Source: Methanobacterium petrolearium (GTDB lineage Archaea; Methanobacteriota; Methanobacteria; Methanobacteriales; Methanobacteriaceae). Taken from it: 64,000 nucleotides of DNA. Where the stretch lies: NCBI RefSeq assembly GCF_017873625.1, contig NZ_JAGGKL010000007.1, forward strand, positions 1 through 64,000. The letters are read 5' to 3'. A model generated the notes under the pieces. The model made no database searches. It was not told where the DNA came from and saw nothing but the letters and a program-made list of their open reading frames with translations. Position 1 is the first letter of the stretch. Each line of letters opens with the position of its first letter. The position numbers and the translations under genes are program-made. This document shows, one piece after another, positions 1-8,763 of the stretch.

Positions 1-634
1 TGTAGGTGGTTAGGATTTTGCTGTAGGTGTAGATGAGGTTTTGGTATCCGAATTGTGTTCCTAGGGTGCTGTGGGATGAGTAGTTGGGTGCTATTTGGTA
101 GCGGTCCATGTATCTTTGTACTTTTCCTGCAATGTAAATATAGTTGGCTAGGGTTATGGTGCCTGTTTTTTGGTTGTCCTTGGGTGATGTGGGGTTGTTG
201 CATTTTATGTATTCGATGTTTCTGGTGTCTTTGTTGTAGATTCTTTGGGTTGTGGTGGTTAAGAGTTCTAGGAATGAGGGCATGTTTACGTTTATGCCGT
301 TGATGGTGATGTAGTTGGGTAGTTTTTGGTTGGTTTCTATGTATTGTTGTACTCGGTTGCTTGCTTCGATTATTTGTTCTTGGGTGAATGTTGTGCTTCC
401 AGCTGCTGCATATTCTATTACAGTTTCTGTTGTGGTTTCTGTTTGTGTGGTGTTTTGGTTGTTTGTGAGTGTTTGGTTGTTTGTTGTGGTTTCTGCTAGG
501 TTTTGGCTGGTGTTTGTGGTGTTTAGTGAGACATTTTCGTCAGTTGCACTTACTATTCCTGAACTTAAAATAATTGTTAAGCTAAATATTAACAATATAA
601 ATATTCCTTTCCGTTTAATAATAACACGCCCATC
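1..634 (-). CDS. Pseudomurein-binding repeat surface protein, partial (3' part outside window)
   Basis: The minus-strand reading frame is open from about 640 to the window edge. It encodes a basic stretch (VIIKRK), a hydrophobic segment ending VSA, a Thr/Asn/Gln-rich linker and the first pseudomurein-binding-type repeats. It matches the gene at 1248-3473 at a constant offset of 2833 bp, nearly base for base, except for a diverged patch at about 132-171. The match stops at 634. Upstream of that the frame runs through ATC and ATT codons to a TAA with no ATG, GTG or TTG. The only in-frame TTG inside (595-593) would remove the basic n-region of the signal peptide. The start is therefore unresolved: a non-standard codon or a promoterless or damaged copy. 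Probable role: an exported protein attached to the pseudomurein wall. Confidence 0.7.
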
Positions 635-696
635 TCCGATAGTAATAAATAAATTTTATTCAATTTAACTTAATTTATAATATCATTTTCCTAACT

Positions 697-704
697 TATA
701 TAAA
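697..704 (-). promoter_or_regulatory. TATA box of the partial pseudomurein-binding gene
   Basis: TTTATATA reads on the minus strand about 60 nt upstream of the end of coding similarity. The same sequence context recurs upstream of the second copy (about 3549-3557). Confidence 0.45.
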
Positions 705-725
705 TGTTTTGATTTATTTTCCAAA

Positions 726-747
726 AAAAGACATGTATAGGTCTTTT
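726..747. promoter_or_regulatory. Inverted repeat upstream of pseudomurein-binding gene copy A
   Basis: AAAAGAC, an 8-nt spacer, then GTCTTTT, about 90-110 nt upstream of the gene. The same dyad with a different spacer lies upstream of copy B (3577-3599), so the arms are kept while the loop has changed. This could be an operator or an RNA hairpin. Confidence 0.5.
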
Positions 748-1247
748 GGCATGATTTAAGACTTTGTTTGAGCCTTTTAGATTTTCTTAATTTGAGTGGG
801 GTAGTTTCTTTGGTATTTTTAGTAAATTAACTTATTTTAATGTTTATTTCCATAAAATAGTCATATCCGATTCTTTCTTATTTGTGAAATATTTTCTGTT
901 ATAAGAGCTTAAAAGGAATTAATCTGGCTTTATATGATTAAAAGTAGTCGAATCGAGAGTTTTTTTTAAAAACTCTTTATAAATAATTTTGCCATGTTTT
1001 ATAAGATTTAATGTCTTTTTGGCTTTTGGGTTATATCTGATTCTTTTTAATAATTTCAACCTTAAAAAAACAATTTTTTTATATTAATATATTTATTTTT
1101 CTTTAAAAAAATATGGAAAAATTCGAACAAATAATTCTAATTAAAAATATTATAAAATGAAAATGTTGAAGTTGATAAAAATCCATAAATTCATATTAGT
1201 CTTGATTTAATGTGAAAGGATTTATTCAACTTCAATTAGATATTAAC
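748..1247. other. AT-rich spacer between the two surface-protein genes
   Basis: Very AT-rich with many homopolymer A and T runs. It must hold the terminator of the gene ending at 1248 and any distal upstream element of the gene ending left of the window. I see no open reading frame with coding character, no RNA gene and no clear hairpin beyond the 726-747 dyad. Confidence 0.5.
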
Positions 1248-3473
1248 TTAGAGGATTAATTGTTCGTATATGGCTTTTGCCATTTCTTCGATGTTTTTAC
1301 TGGTCACCAAAAAGTTATATCCATTTTCTTTCAAGTATTCATCGGGATTGCTTAATCCTTTGACAAGATCTCCTGTACTGTTGTATCCCCAGTCAGGTAA
1401 AAGATCACCACTGAAATCATCATCCCAAGATTTAGGCAGGAAATTATTACCATCTATGTCTTTAGTAGGGCAATTTGTTATGTTCCAGGCAGGTGGGGAG
1501 ATCCATATACTAAATATTTCTGTAATTCCCTTTATTGTTTTATAACTGGAAGTTCCCATTTCATAAATAGTTGCGGCACATGCACCACCATATATATTAA
1601 CAATCAATGCATTTTCAGGCACACTGGAATCTGTAAGGATTGAATAGTGTGCGTTAGGATCTCTCTTCCATGCAGTTGCATCTACTCCCCTACTTTCTAA
1701 ATACGTTACAATCTCGTTCATCATCGCCCAATCTGTGCTGTTACTGTATATATAATCGGTGGTGATAAACACGGGTTTGTACAAGGAAGCATTTGGATTT
1801 ATAATTGTTGTCCATGGTTTGATTAAGACACTTGCGGGTAGTGATCCAGTGTTGTTGTAGGTGGTTAGGATTTTGCTGTAGGTGTAGATGAGGTTTTGGT
1901 ATCCGAATTGTGTTCCTAGGGTGCTGTGGGATGAGTAGTTGGGTGCTATTAGGTAGCGGTCCATGTATCTTTGCACTTTTCCTGCAACAGTGATGTATGT
2001 GGTTAGTGACATGTCTCCGGATTGTATGGATTCTTTGGGTGATGTGGGGGTGCTGTAGGTGTTGGTTATGGTTGCGGGTGTGGTGTCTTTGTTGTTGATT
2101 TTTTGTGTTATGGTGGTTAGTAGGTTGAGGAATGTGGGCATGGTTAGTGTGGTGGTTATGGGGTTTCCTTGGAGGTTGGTTCCGGTGATGGTTACTGTGT
2201 TGGGTAGTTTGTGGTTGGTTTCTATGTATGTTTGTACCCATTTGGCGGCTTCGATGGTTTGGGTTATGGTGAAGCTGCCTTTGTAGTTGGTGATGTAGTT
2301 CCAGGAGAATACTTTGATGTTTGTGGGTAGTGTTTTGGTGTTGTTGTAGGTGGTTAGGATTTTGCTGTAGGTGTAGATGAGGTTTTGGTATCCGAATTGT
2401 GTTCCTAGGGTGCTGTGGGATGAGTAGTTGGGTGCTATTAGGTAGCGGTCCATGTATCTTTGCACTTTTCCTGCAACAGTGATGTATGTGGTTAGTGACA
2501 TGTCTCCGGATTGTATGGATTCTTTGGGTGATGTGGGGGTGCTGTAGGTGTTGGTTATGGTTGCGGGTGTGGTGTCTTTGTTGTTGATTTTTTGTGTTAT
2601 GGTGGTTAGTAGGTTGAGGAATGTGGGCATGGTTAGTGTGGTGGTTATGGGGTTTCCTTGGAGGTTGGTTCCGGTGATGGTTACGCTGGTGGGTAGTTTG
2701 TGGTTGGTTTCTATGTATGTTTGTACCCAGTTGGCGGCTTCGATGGTTTGGGTTATGGTGAAGCTGCCTTTGTAGTTGGTGATGTAGTTCCAGGAGAATA
2801 CTTTGATGTTTGTGGGTAGTGTTTTGGTGTTGTTGTAGGTGGTTAGGATTTTGCTGTAGGTGTAGATGAGGTTTTGGTATCCGAATTGTGTTCCTAGGGT
2901 GCTGTGGGATGAGTAGTTGGGTGCTATTAGGTAGCGGTCCATGTATCTTTGCACTTTTCCTGCAACAGTGATGTATGTGGTTAGTGACATGTCTCCGGAT
3001 TGTATGGATTCTTTGGGTGATGTGGGGTTGTTGCATTTTATGTATTCGATGTTTCTGGTGTCTTTGTTGTAGATTCTTTGGGTTGTGGTGGTTAAGAGTT
3101 CTAGGAATGAGGGCATGTTCACGTTTATGCCGTTAATGGTTACGTAGTTGGGTAGTTTTTGGTTGGTTTCTATGTATTGTTGTACTCGGTTGCTTGCTTC
3201 GATTATTTGTTCTTGGGTGAATGTTGTGCTTCCAGCTGCTGCATATTCTATTACAGTTTCTGTTGTGGTTTCTGTTTGTGTGGTGTTTTGGTTGTTTGTG
3301 AGTGTTTGGTTGTTTGTTGTGGTTTCTGCTAGGTTTTGGCTGGTGTTTGTGGTGTTTAGTGAGACATTTTCGTCAGTTGCACTTACTATTCCTGAACTTA
3401 AAATAATTGTTAAGCTAAATATTAACAATATAAATATTCCTTTCCGTTTAATAATAACACGCCCATCCAACAA
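1248..3473 (-). CDS. Secreted pseudomurein-binding repeat protein
   Basis: A 741-residue exported protein. It has a signal peptide (basic KRK, hydrophobic core about residues 13-28, ending VSA), a Thr/Asn/Gln linker to about residue 80, then pseudomurein-binding-type repeats (pattern: YIETN-KLP followed by a hydrophobic FLxLL helix, and YxxxYLIAPN). Two and a bit copies of a 163-residue unit follow. The non-repetitive C-terminal domain (about 570-741) carries IYGGACAATIYEMG, a form that I recall accompanying such repeats in Methanobacteriales proteins; its function is unknown to me. The start is TTG at 3473, directly after two TGA codons in frame, with no clear Shine-Dalgarno. The family repeats bind pseudomurein, so wall anchoring is inferred. 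Confidence 0.8.
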   Translation of the reverse strand: MLDGRVIIKRKGIFILLIFSLTIILSSGIVSATDENVSLNTTNTSQNLAETTTNNQTLTNNQNTTQTETTTETVIEYAAAGSTTFTQEQIIEASNRVQQYIETNQKLPNYVTINGINVNMPSFLELLTTTTQRIYNKDTRNIEYIKCNNPTSPKESIQSGDMSLTTYITVAGKVQRYMDRYLIAPNYSSHSTLGTQFGYQNLIYTYSKILTTYNNTKTLPTNIKVFSWNYITNYKGSFTITQTIEAANWVQTYIETNHKLPTSVTITGTNLQGNPITTTLTMPTFLNLLTTITQKINNKDTTPATITNTYSTPTSPKESIQSGDMSLTTYITVAGKVQRYMDRYLIAPNYSSHSTLGTQFGYQNLIYTYSKILTTYNNTKTLPTNIKVFSWNYITNYKGSFTITQTIEAAKWVQTYIETNHKLPNTVTITGTNLQGNPITTTLTMPTFLNLLTTITQKINNKDTTPATITNTYSTPTSPKESIQSGDMSLTTYITVAGKVQRYMDRYLIAPNYSSHSTLGTQFGYQNLIYTYSKILTTYNNTGSLPASVLIKPWTTIINPNASLYKPVFITTDYIYSNSTDWAMMNEIVTYLESRGVDATAWKRDPNAHYSILTDSSVPENALIVNIYGGACAATIYEMGTSSYKTIKGITEIFSIWISPPAWNITNCPTKDIDGNNFLPKSWDDDFSGDLLPDWGYNSTGDLVKGLSNPDEYLKENGYNFLVTSKNIEEMAKAIYEQLIL
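1851..3317. repeat. Tandem 489-bp in-frame repeat inside the surface-protein gene
   Basis: The same sequence begins at 1851, 2340 and 2829, a constant period of 489 bp (163 codons). Units one and two differ at only a handful of bases, for example near 2201-2210 versus 2690-2699 and 2239 versus 2728. The third unit is complete only at its left part before it grades into the unique N-terminal region. Such low divergence implies recent duplication or ongoing homogenisation. Confidence 0.85.
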
Positions 3474-3576
3474 TCATCAAATAAAAGTCTTTCTTCGATG
3501 TTGAAGTTATATGTTTAAGATCGTTTTATAAGTTATATTTTCATTAATCATATAAATGTTTTGATTTATTTTAAAA

Positions 3577-3599
3577 AAAAAGACACAAACGGTCTTTTT
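3577..3599. promoter_or_regulatory. Inverted repeat upstream of pseudomurein-binding gene copy B
   Basis: AAAAAGAC, 7-nt spacer, GTCTTTTT: a perfect 8-bp dyad 104-126 nt upstream of the TTG start, matching the dyad at 726-747. A TATA-like ATTTATATG lies between it and the gene on the minus strand (3549-3557). Confidence 0.5.
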
Positions 3600-3940
3600 A
3601 TATACTTTTAGACATTCAATGAAGATTTCTTAATTGGTTTTTATCTGGGATATTCTTGTTGCTTTTTTGGATAAAAAATCATCTAATATTCTTGTTATAA
3701 AAATATAAACAGCATAAGATATCAAATAAAAAAATAAAACCCAAACTTTAAATGGTTTTTTAATCATCAAGGCTGATGTTATTTCATTTTATATGGCCAT
3801 ACATCAAAGTTCTCCAGTAAAAAATTCACTGAGTTTAATATATTATAATATTACAATCAACATTAATAACACACAAAAAAATCTAAAAGAAATTAATAGA
3901 AATTTTCATATCTCCACTTTCATAATAAAACGGTGTAATA
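3600..3940. other. Divergent intergenic region
   Basis: AT-rich DNA between the minus-strand surface protein and the plus-strand glycosyltransferase. A TTTTATAT at 3787-3794 could be the plus-strand TATA box, which would leave a leader of about 120 nt. No coding or RNA signal was seen. Confidence 0.4.
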
Positions 3941-5068
3941 ATGAAAATATTAAGTATCCACATTTCAATCCCTGAAGATAATGCTGAATGGTGGCGTATT
4001 TCAAATTTAAGAACTATTATGGAAGATGCAGGTCATGAAGTTGATTTAGTACATTATTGTGACAAATCAAAATATGCAAATTTTGAGGATAAAGACAAAT
4101 TTTCAAGTGACAAATTTATTACAACATCCCAACTAGGTGTTTATTTTAAGCATTTAAAACTATTACGTAACCATAACTATGATTTAGTATATGCAAATAC
4201 AGGTGCCAGTGCTTTTTGTTCGTTGTCTGGCAGATTAACTAATGTCCCTCTTGTATTTGACATGCACGGAGACTTCTTACAGGAACTTCTGTTAAGATGT
4301 GGATATAGTATGAATCCTAAATTTTTAACAGATTATACCTTGTTTAAAATTATGGAATTTGCAAATTTAAAATGTTCAAACCATATAATGTGTGTTTCAA
4401 ATCGTATGATTGACTATTTACATAGTAGTAAAGGTGTTGGATTAGAAAAAATGGATTATGTTACCAATGGTGTTGATTTAGACTTTTTCCAATACAAAAA
4501 GGATAAAGTTCAGGAATTAAAAGAGAAATTGGACTTAGAGGATAAATTGATATTTGGTTATGTTGGCGGTTTCCAAAGCTGGCAGGGTACAGAAAATCTG
4601 ATAAAATCTGCAAAAACCATTAAAAATGATGAAATCGCGTTTTTGATTGTGGGAGGTGAAAAATCTGATAATGTAAATGATAAAAACATTGTTTTCATCC
4701 CAAAAATTAACCGACATGAAGTTCCTGATTATTATTCATTATCTGATGTGTTAATTTTACCCAGACCTTCCCATCTGGCAACTGAAATGGCTGCTCCTAC
4801 AAAATTTGCTGAATACACTTCTATGAGTAAACCTGTTTTAACCTCAAATGTTGGTGATGCTGCAGATTTGGTGAAAAGATACAATTCAGGTATCGTAGTC
4901 GAAGATAATAGTATAAATAATTTGGTGAATGGAATTAACCAGTTTAAAAACTTAAATACTGCAGAACTCAAAAGGATGGGTCAAAATTCAAGAAAATTAG
5001 CTGAAAATGAATTTGACTGGAATTCAGTAGGTAAAAATTTGCTGAAATCATTAGAAAAATTTCAGTGA
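3941..5068 (+). CDS. Glycosyltransferase family 4 (GT-B fold)
   Basis: A 375-residue protein that probably transfers a sugar from a nucleotide sugar to a lipid-linked or surface glycan. The N-terminal Rossmann half starts MKILSIHIS. The C-terminal donor half shows GYVGGFQSWQGTENL (about 205-220) and the E-x7-E region ATEMAAPTKFAEYTSMSKP (about 279-297), which is typical of GT4 enzymes. The start ATG at 3941 is preceded by a weak GGTG. It is the only plus-strand gene at the edge of a minus-strand glycan cluster. Acceptor and donor cannot be told from sequence. Confidence 0.85.
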   Translation: MKILSIHISIPEDNAEWWRISNLRTIMEDAGHEVDLVHYCDKSKYANFEDKDKFSSDKFITTSQLGVYFKHLKLLRNHNYDLVYANTGASAFCSLSGRLTNVPLVFDMHGDFLQELLLRCGYSMNPKFLTDYTLFKIMEFANLKCSNHIMCVSNRMIDYLHSSKGVGLEKMDYVTNGVDLDFFQYKKDKVQELKEKLDLEDKLIFGYVGGFQSWQGTENLIKSAKTIKNDEIAFLIVGGEKSDNVNDKNIVFIPKINRHEVPDYYSLSDVLILPRPSHLATEMAAPTKFAEYTSMSKPVLTSNVGDAADLVKRYNSGIVVEDNSINNLVNGINQFKNLNTAELKRMGQNSRKLAENEFDWNSVGKNLLKSLEKFQ

Positions 5069-5126
5069 TTAAATAATTAAAATGTTAGAGATTATCACAT
5101 GATATAATCAAATACACATGACATAA

Positions 5127-7280
5127 TCAAAATGGTATTAGAACCATTGACCCTCCATTATCATATATTCGCGATTTCCAGTCATTTAAAAGTTTATAGC
5201 CTTGAGTGGCATTTACAATATATTGTGGAGGAGCAATTGCTTCATAAACACGATTTATTTGAGTGTTTGGATAAGTTAAATATAAATAACGATATCTAAA
5301 AGGACTGTACCGTATTTGGAAGGATTTCCGGCTTGTTATAAAAGTTATATTATTTATTGAGAAATTATTTGCGAACATTAGTCTACTAGGTGCTATTCTG
5401 TCTCCATGAATCTTTAATAATTCTTTTTCACCATATTTGCTCAAAAATTCTGCACCTTTGATATCCTGATCATAAATGTAGGTTTCTATTCGCTCATTGG
5501 AATCTGTATCATAATAAATTGAAGATGGAATTCCACTGAAATAATAGTTAAAATGTATGGATACAGTGAAAAGTGAGATTAACAGTAGTACTAAAATTAC
5601 AACATCCAACTTGGGTCTTTTAATTATTTTGGTAATTTTTATTACACCAATAACAAACATTGGTGCTAGAAAAACTAAACATTGAAGAAAGATTCGGCTA
5701 GCACCATACACATGTGAAAAGAATGGGAAAGAAACAAAGATTACCAACAAAATCACGGATATTATAGACCCAAAAATAAATTCAAATGGGATCTTATCTT
5801 TATAATGTTTATATCCTAATAATACAGCTATTAAACCTATACCTATGATTAGGAAAATTGCATCATTTACTATAACACTTATTAGTTGGGGAATTGATTC
5901 AACATGGATCCCAAAAACTGATAATATAGTGGTATCGGTGGTGGTGTTAACTGTAGTTCCAACTGCTCCTCCTGTGACTGATCCAGTAGATTTAGCTGCT
6001 GTACGAATTACAGTAGACTTTTGTGACTGGGAAACCACAAAATACCAAACATACGATAAAACACCTAAAACAGCCAGTGTATCAAAATTAGTAAATTTAA
6101 CCTTTTTTTCATACCATAAACTCTTTAAGAATGGGATTAAAAGGATGGGAACGGTTAGGGCCAGACCTATGAACGCTGAAGTATAGTGAGATAAGATAAC
6201 CGAAATCATAAAAACAATGAAAAGGATTTTCTTATTTTTATCACTTAATTTAGAGTCAAACATAACCATAATAGCCAGGAAAAAGAATAAAAATGCAAAT
6301 TCTTGTCTAACAATACCCAGTAACTCTATGAAGTTCATTTGGAACATCACTAATAATGCTGCAAATAAGGCGTATTTATCCCCAACAAATTTTTTGGATA
6401 TAATGTAGATTACCAGAGGTATTATTGATCCAATAAATCCAAAAACAATCTTAAAAACAGATAAACCTGATAAAGATGTTAAAACACTGTAAATCGTGGG
6501 TAAAATAGTGATACTCAAGCAACTGTTTAAAGTGATATTATATATCAATTGATCCCAGTGTAAATTTAACAGAGTATATTGGAAACAATAGAACTCCCGG
6601 TGAACATCTCTTCCAATGAGATAATTTGATGTTAGCCCATGCATCAGAAAAATACTCAAACTAACCATTAAAATAGCAAATGGATAAGTAGAATTAGATA
6701 TTTTATCCCGCAAACCAATTAACACTACAAAATATACTGGAATTAAAAACAACATTAACAACAAAATAGAATTATTACTGGTAGTGTTCATCAAATAAGT
6801 CCCATAAAATGCCAAGAACGGGAAAATTATGGAAAAAATCATTGGAGAAATTAATTTATCCTTTGTATCAATAGTGAAATTGAAGATTCTCTGAATTTCA
6901 AACTCTTTTTTGTTCCTTTTATAGGCAATAAATGCCAGGAGAATTATTATAATGTTAAGTGTAATCAGGAGAGGTAACAAATCTAATGGTTTCAGTATAA
7001 ATGGATACAAGCTGTTTAAACCTAGTCCGACGAGAATTAGAAAAGACAAACTTATTCCTATCCACAATACAAATTTTTTGATAAACTCCAGCTTATTCAA
7101 GTTCATTAAAATAACAATTAATAATCCAGGGACTATGGTGAAATAGATCAAAGGTAAAATTTCTTTAAGACCAGGGATGTTTAGAATTCTAACCAGATCT
7201 GTTATTAAAAGTAGTAAAATAATTAAGGCAAAAACCTCTCTTGATCCAATATCTTTTATCTTATTGATTGATGATAACAT
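5127..7280 (-). CDS. Large multi-pass membrane protein, DUF2206-like (GT-C-type)
   Basis: A 717-residue integral membrane protein with about 14 hydrophobic segments and a soluble C-terminal part of about 120 residues. GRDVHREFYCFQ, in the loop around residue 225-235, resembles the acidic loop motif of GT-C glycosyltransferases that use polyprenyl-phosphate sugars. RQEFAFLFFFLAIMVMFD and the following SHYTSAF stretch match what I recall of the archaeal DUF2206 family. The start ATG follows GGAG at normal spacing. Position among glycosyltransferases suggests a role in surface glycan or glycoprotein assembly on the outer face of the membrane; this is an inference. Confidence 0.65.
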   Translation of the reverse strand: MLSSINKIKDIGSREVFALIILLLLITDLVRILNIPGLKEILPLIYFTIVPGLLIVILMNLNKLEFIKKFVLWIGISLSFLILVGLGLNSLYPFILKPLDLLPLLITLNIIIILLAFIAYKRNKKEFEIQRIFNFTIDTKDKLISPMIFSIIFPFLAFYGTYLMNTTSNNSILLLMLFLIPVYFVVLIGLRDKISNSTYPFAILMVSLSIFLMHGLTSNYLIGRDVHREFYCFQYTLLNLHWDQLIYNITLNSCLSITILPTIYSVLTSLSGLSVFKIVFGFIGSIIPLVIYIISKKFVGDKYALFAALLVMFQMNFIELLGIVRQEFAFLFFFLAIMVMFDSKLSDKNKKILFIVFMISVILSHYTSAFIGLALTVPILLIPFLKSLWYEKKVKFTNFDTLAVLGVLSYVWYFVVSQSQKSTVIRTAAKSTGSVTGGAVGTTVNTTTDTTILSVFGIHVESIPQLISVIVNDAIFLIIGIGLIAVLLGYKHYKDKIPFEFIFGSIISVILLVIFVSFPFFSHVYGASRIFLQCLVFLAPMFVIGVIKITKIIKRPKLDVVILVLLLISLFTVSIHFNYYFSGIPSSIYYDTDSNERIETYIYDQDIKGAEFLSKYGEKELLKIHGDRIAPSRLMFANNFSINNITFITSRKSFQIRYSPFRYRYLYLTYPNTQINRVYEAIAPPQYIVNATQGYKLLNDWKSRIYDNGGSMVLIPF

Positions 7281-7506
7281 GAATATTCTCCAAATCAGAT
7301 AACAGGACTAATTTTAACATAGTATATTCAGTATTTAAAGATACTATCAATTTTAAACCTGTAATTAAAATACCAGTTTAGCAGTGATTTTATTAGATTA
7401 CTTGAACTTTAATTATATATAATAATGATTTTCGTAGTGTTACAGTGATTAACCAATTAAACTATTTATGTGTTCTAAAAATTGGAGGTTAGTATCAGTC
7501 AGATTT

Positions 7507-8721
7507 TTATATCTTTTTGTCAGATATTTCTTTATATAGTTTTTCCAGAGTTTCAATATGTAAGTCCATACTATATTTCTGGCTTGATTTAAAAGCCCCA
7601 TTTTCTAATTTTTTCAATTCTTCTGGATTTTCAATTAAATATTGGAGCAGATCTTTCAACTCACTCACCTTCCCAGGTTCGTAAAGAAAACCATTAACTT
7701 TTTCCTCAACTAATTCGGGGATTCCTCCAATTCTACTCGCAATTACTGGAGTTCCAAACTTAAAACTTTCATATATTGTCATTGGTGAATTTTCAAATAC
7801 AATTGAGGGCATAACAGTAATATTTGCTTTTTTTTGAAGTGATGTAAGTTTATTGCCATCTAAAAAACCATGAAATATTATTCGCTCATCGTTATGGGCG
7901 AGTGATTTCAAATTTTCCATTTTTTCGCCCTTACCAATTATATGCAGCTTAACACTTTCATTTTTCAAATTTTTAAATGCTTTTATTAGAACATCCACTC
8001 CTTTATGCTCAGTAAGAGCACCAGTATATATAATATCGATGGTTTTATAATCTTTTTCAGGTTTATTCTCACTCGGAGTAATACCAAGGGGGAGTTTTAC
8101 ACATTTAGACCTATTTAAGAACTTATTTTTTTTCAACACTTCAAACACAAAGTTGGATGGTGATAAAACCACATCAGGTTTATTAGAAATTATACGTCTA
8201 GATGCTTTTTGATATAATTTACAAATCGAGCGTGGATCGTCACATACTTCTCCATTGGCATGTAATAATGAGGCTTTGCGGCACAATAAAAGAAATTCAT
8301 GGACAGTAAATATGAATGGTATATCCAGACTTTTTATAGCATCAAATGCAGATAAAGATATCCATATTGGGGTGTGTATATGCACTACATCGGGGTTTTC
8401 TTCTTTTAATATTTTTTTAATGGTTAAATAGGTGTGTAAATTCCATATGTCAAGTCCACTCCATATCATTTTACGTAATAAGGATTGTTCTGCCGAGTTT
8501 GTCCAGGAATATATGTTTAATGGATAAAAACGATGAACTTTAATTCCATCTTCCATGGTACAGGATGGTTTCAATGAAGATAAACCATCATATGGTTGGG
8601 TTGTTACAACCACAACCTGGTGACCCTTATTAGAGAGTTCTTTTGATATGGTATGGGCGTATATGTCTGCCCCTCCAATTGTATGAGGGGGGTAAGTATA
8701 TATTAATTGACAGATTTTCAT
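7507..8721 (-). CDS. Glycosyltransferase family 4
   Basis: A 404-residue GT-B glycosyltransferase. The N-terminus has YPPHTIGGADIYAHTISKEL, the Gly-rich acceptor-side loop usual in this family. The C-terminal half has GALTEHKGVDVLIKAF and the E-x7-E region SPMTIYESFKFGTPVIASR, followed by GGIPELV. It lies 26 nt downstream of the family 2 gene at 8748-9794 and is probably co-transcribed with it. Its ATG sits in a copied 16-bp sequence that also contains the stop codon of the upstream gene. Substrates unknown. Confidence 0.88.
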   Translation of the reverse strand: MKICQLIYTYPPHTIGGADIYAHTISKELSNKGHQVVVVTTQPYDGLSSLKPSCTMEDGIKVHRFYPLNIYSWTNSAEQSLLRKMIWSGLDIWNLHTYLTIKKILKEENPDVVHIHTPIWISLSAFDAIKSLDIPFIFTVHEFLLLCRKASLLHANGEVCDDPRSICKLYQKASRRIISNKPDVVLSPSNFVFEVLKKNKFLNRSKCVKLPLGITPSENKPEKDYKTIDIIYTGALTEHKGVDVLIKAFKNLKNESVKLHIIGKGEKMENLKSLAHNDERIIFHGFLDGNKLTSLQKKANITVMPSIVFENSPMTIYESFKFGTPVIASRIGGIPELVEEKVNGFLYEPGKVSELKDLLQYLIENPEELKKLENGAFKSSQKYSMDLHIETLEKLYKEISDKKI

Positions 8722-8763
8722 CTTAGTTTTCCTTTATAGTTTATTTGTCATCTTAGTTTTCCT
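8718..8763. repeat. 16-bp direct repeat at a gene junction
   Basis: TCATCTTAGTTTTCCT occurs at 8718-8733 and 8748-8763. On the minus strand the first copy carries the start ATG of the GT4 gene and the second the terminal codons and TGA of the GT2 gene. An ancestral ATGA overlap split by a small duplication would explain this. Confidence 0.6.

Noticed and set aside
1741..3036. A 431-codon His/Asn/Gln-rich reading frame opposite in phase to the surface-protein gene
   Set aside because: It is the shadow frame of a repeated Thr/Asn/Tyr-rich gene; the composition follows from codon shift of the repeats and it has no start context.
1..3473. Insertion sequence or composite transposon made by the long duplicated block
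   Set aside because: No transposase, inverted ends or target duplication; the duplicated DNA is coding sequence of a surface protein.
3793..3975. A 60-codon plus-strand frame before the first glycosyltransferase
   Set aside because: Asn/Ile/Lys-rich by base composition, no ribosome binding site, and it overlaps the real gene start.
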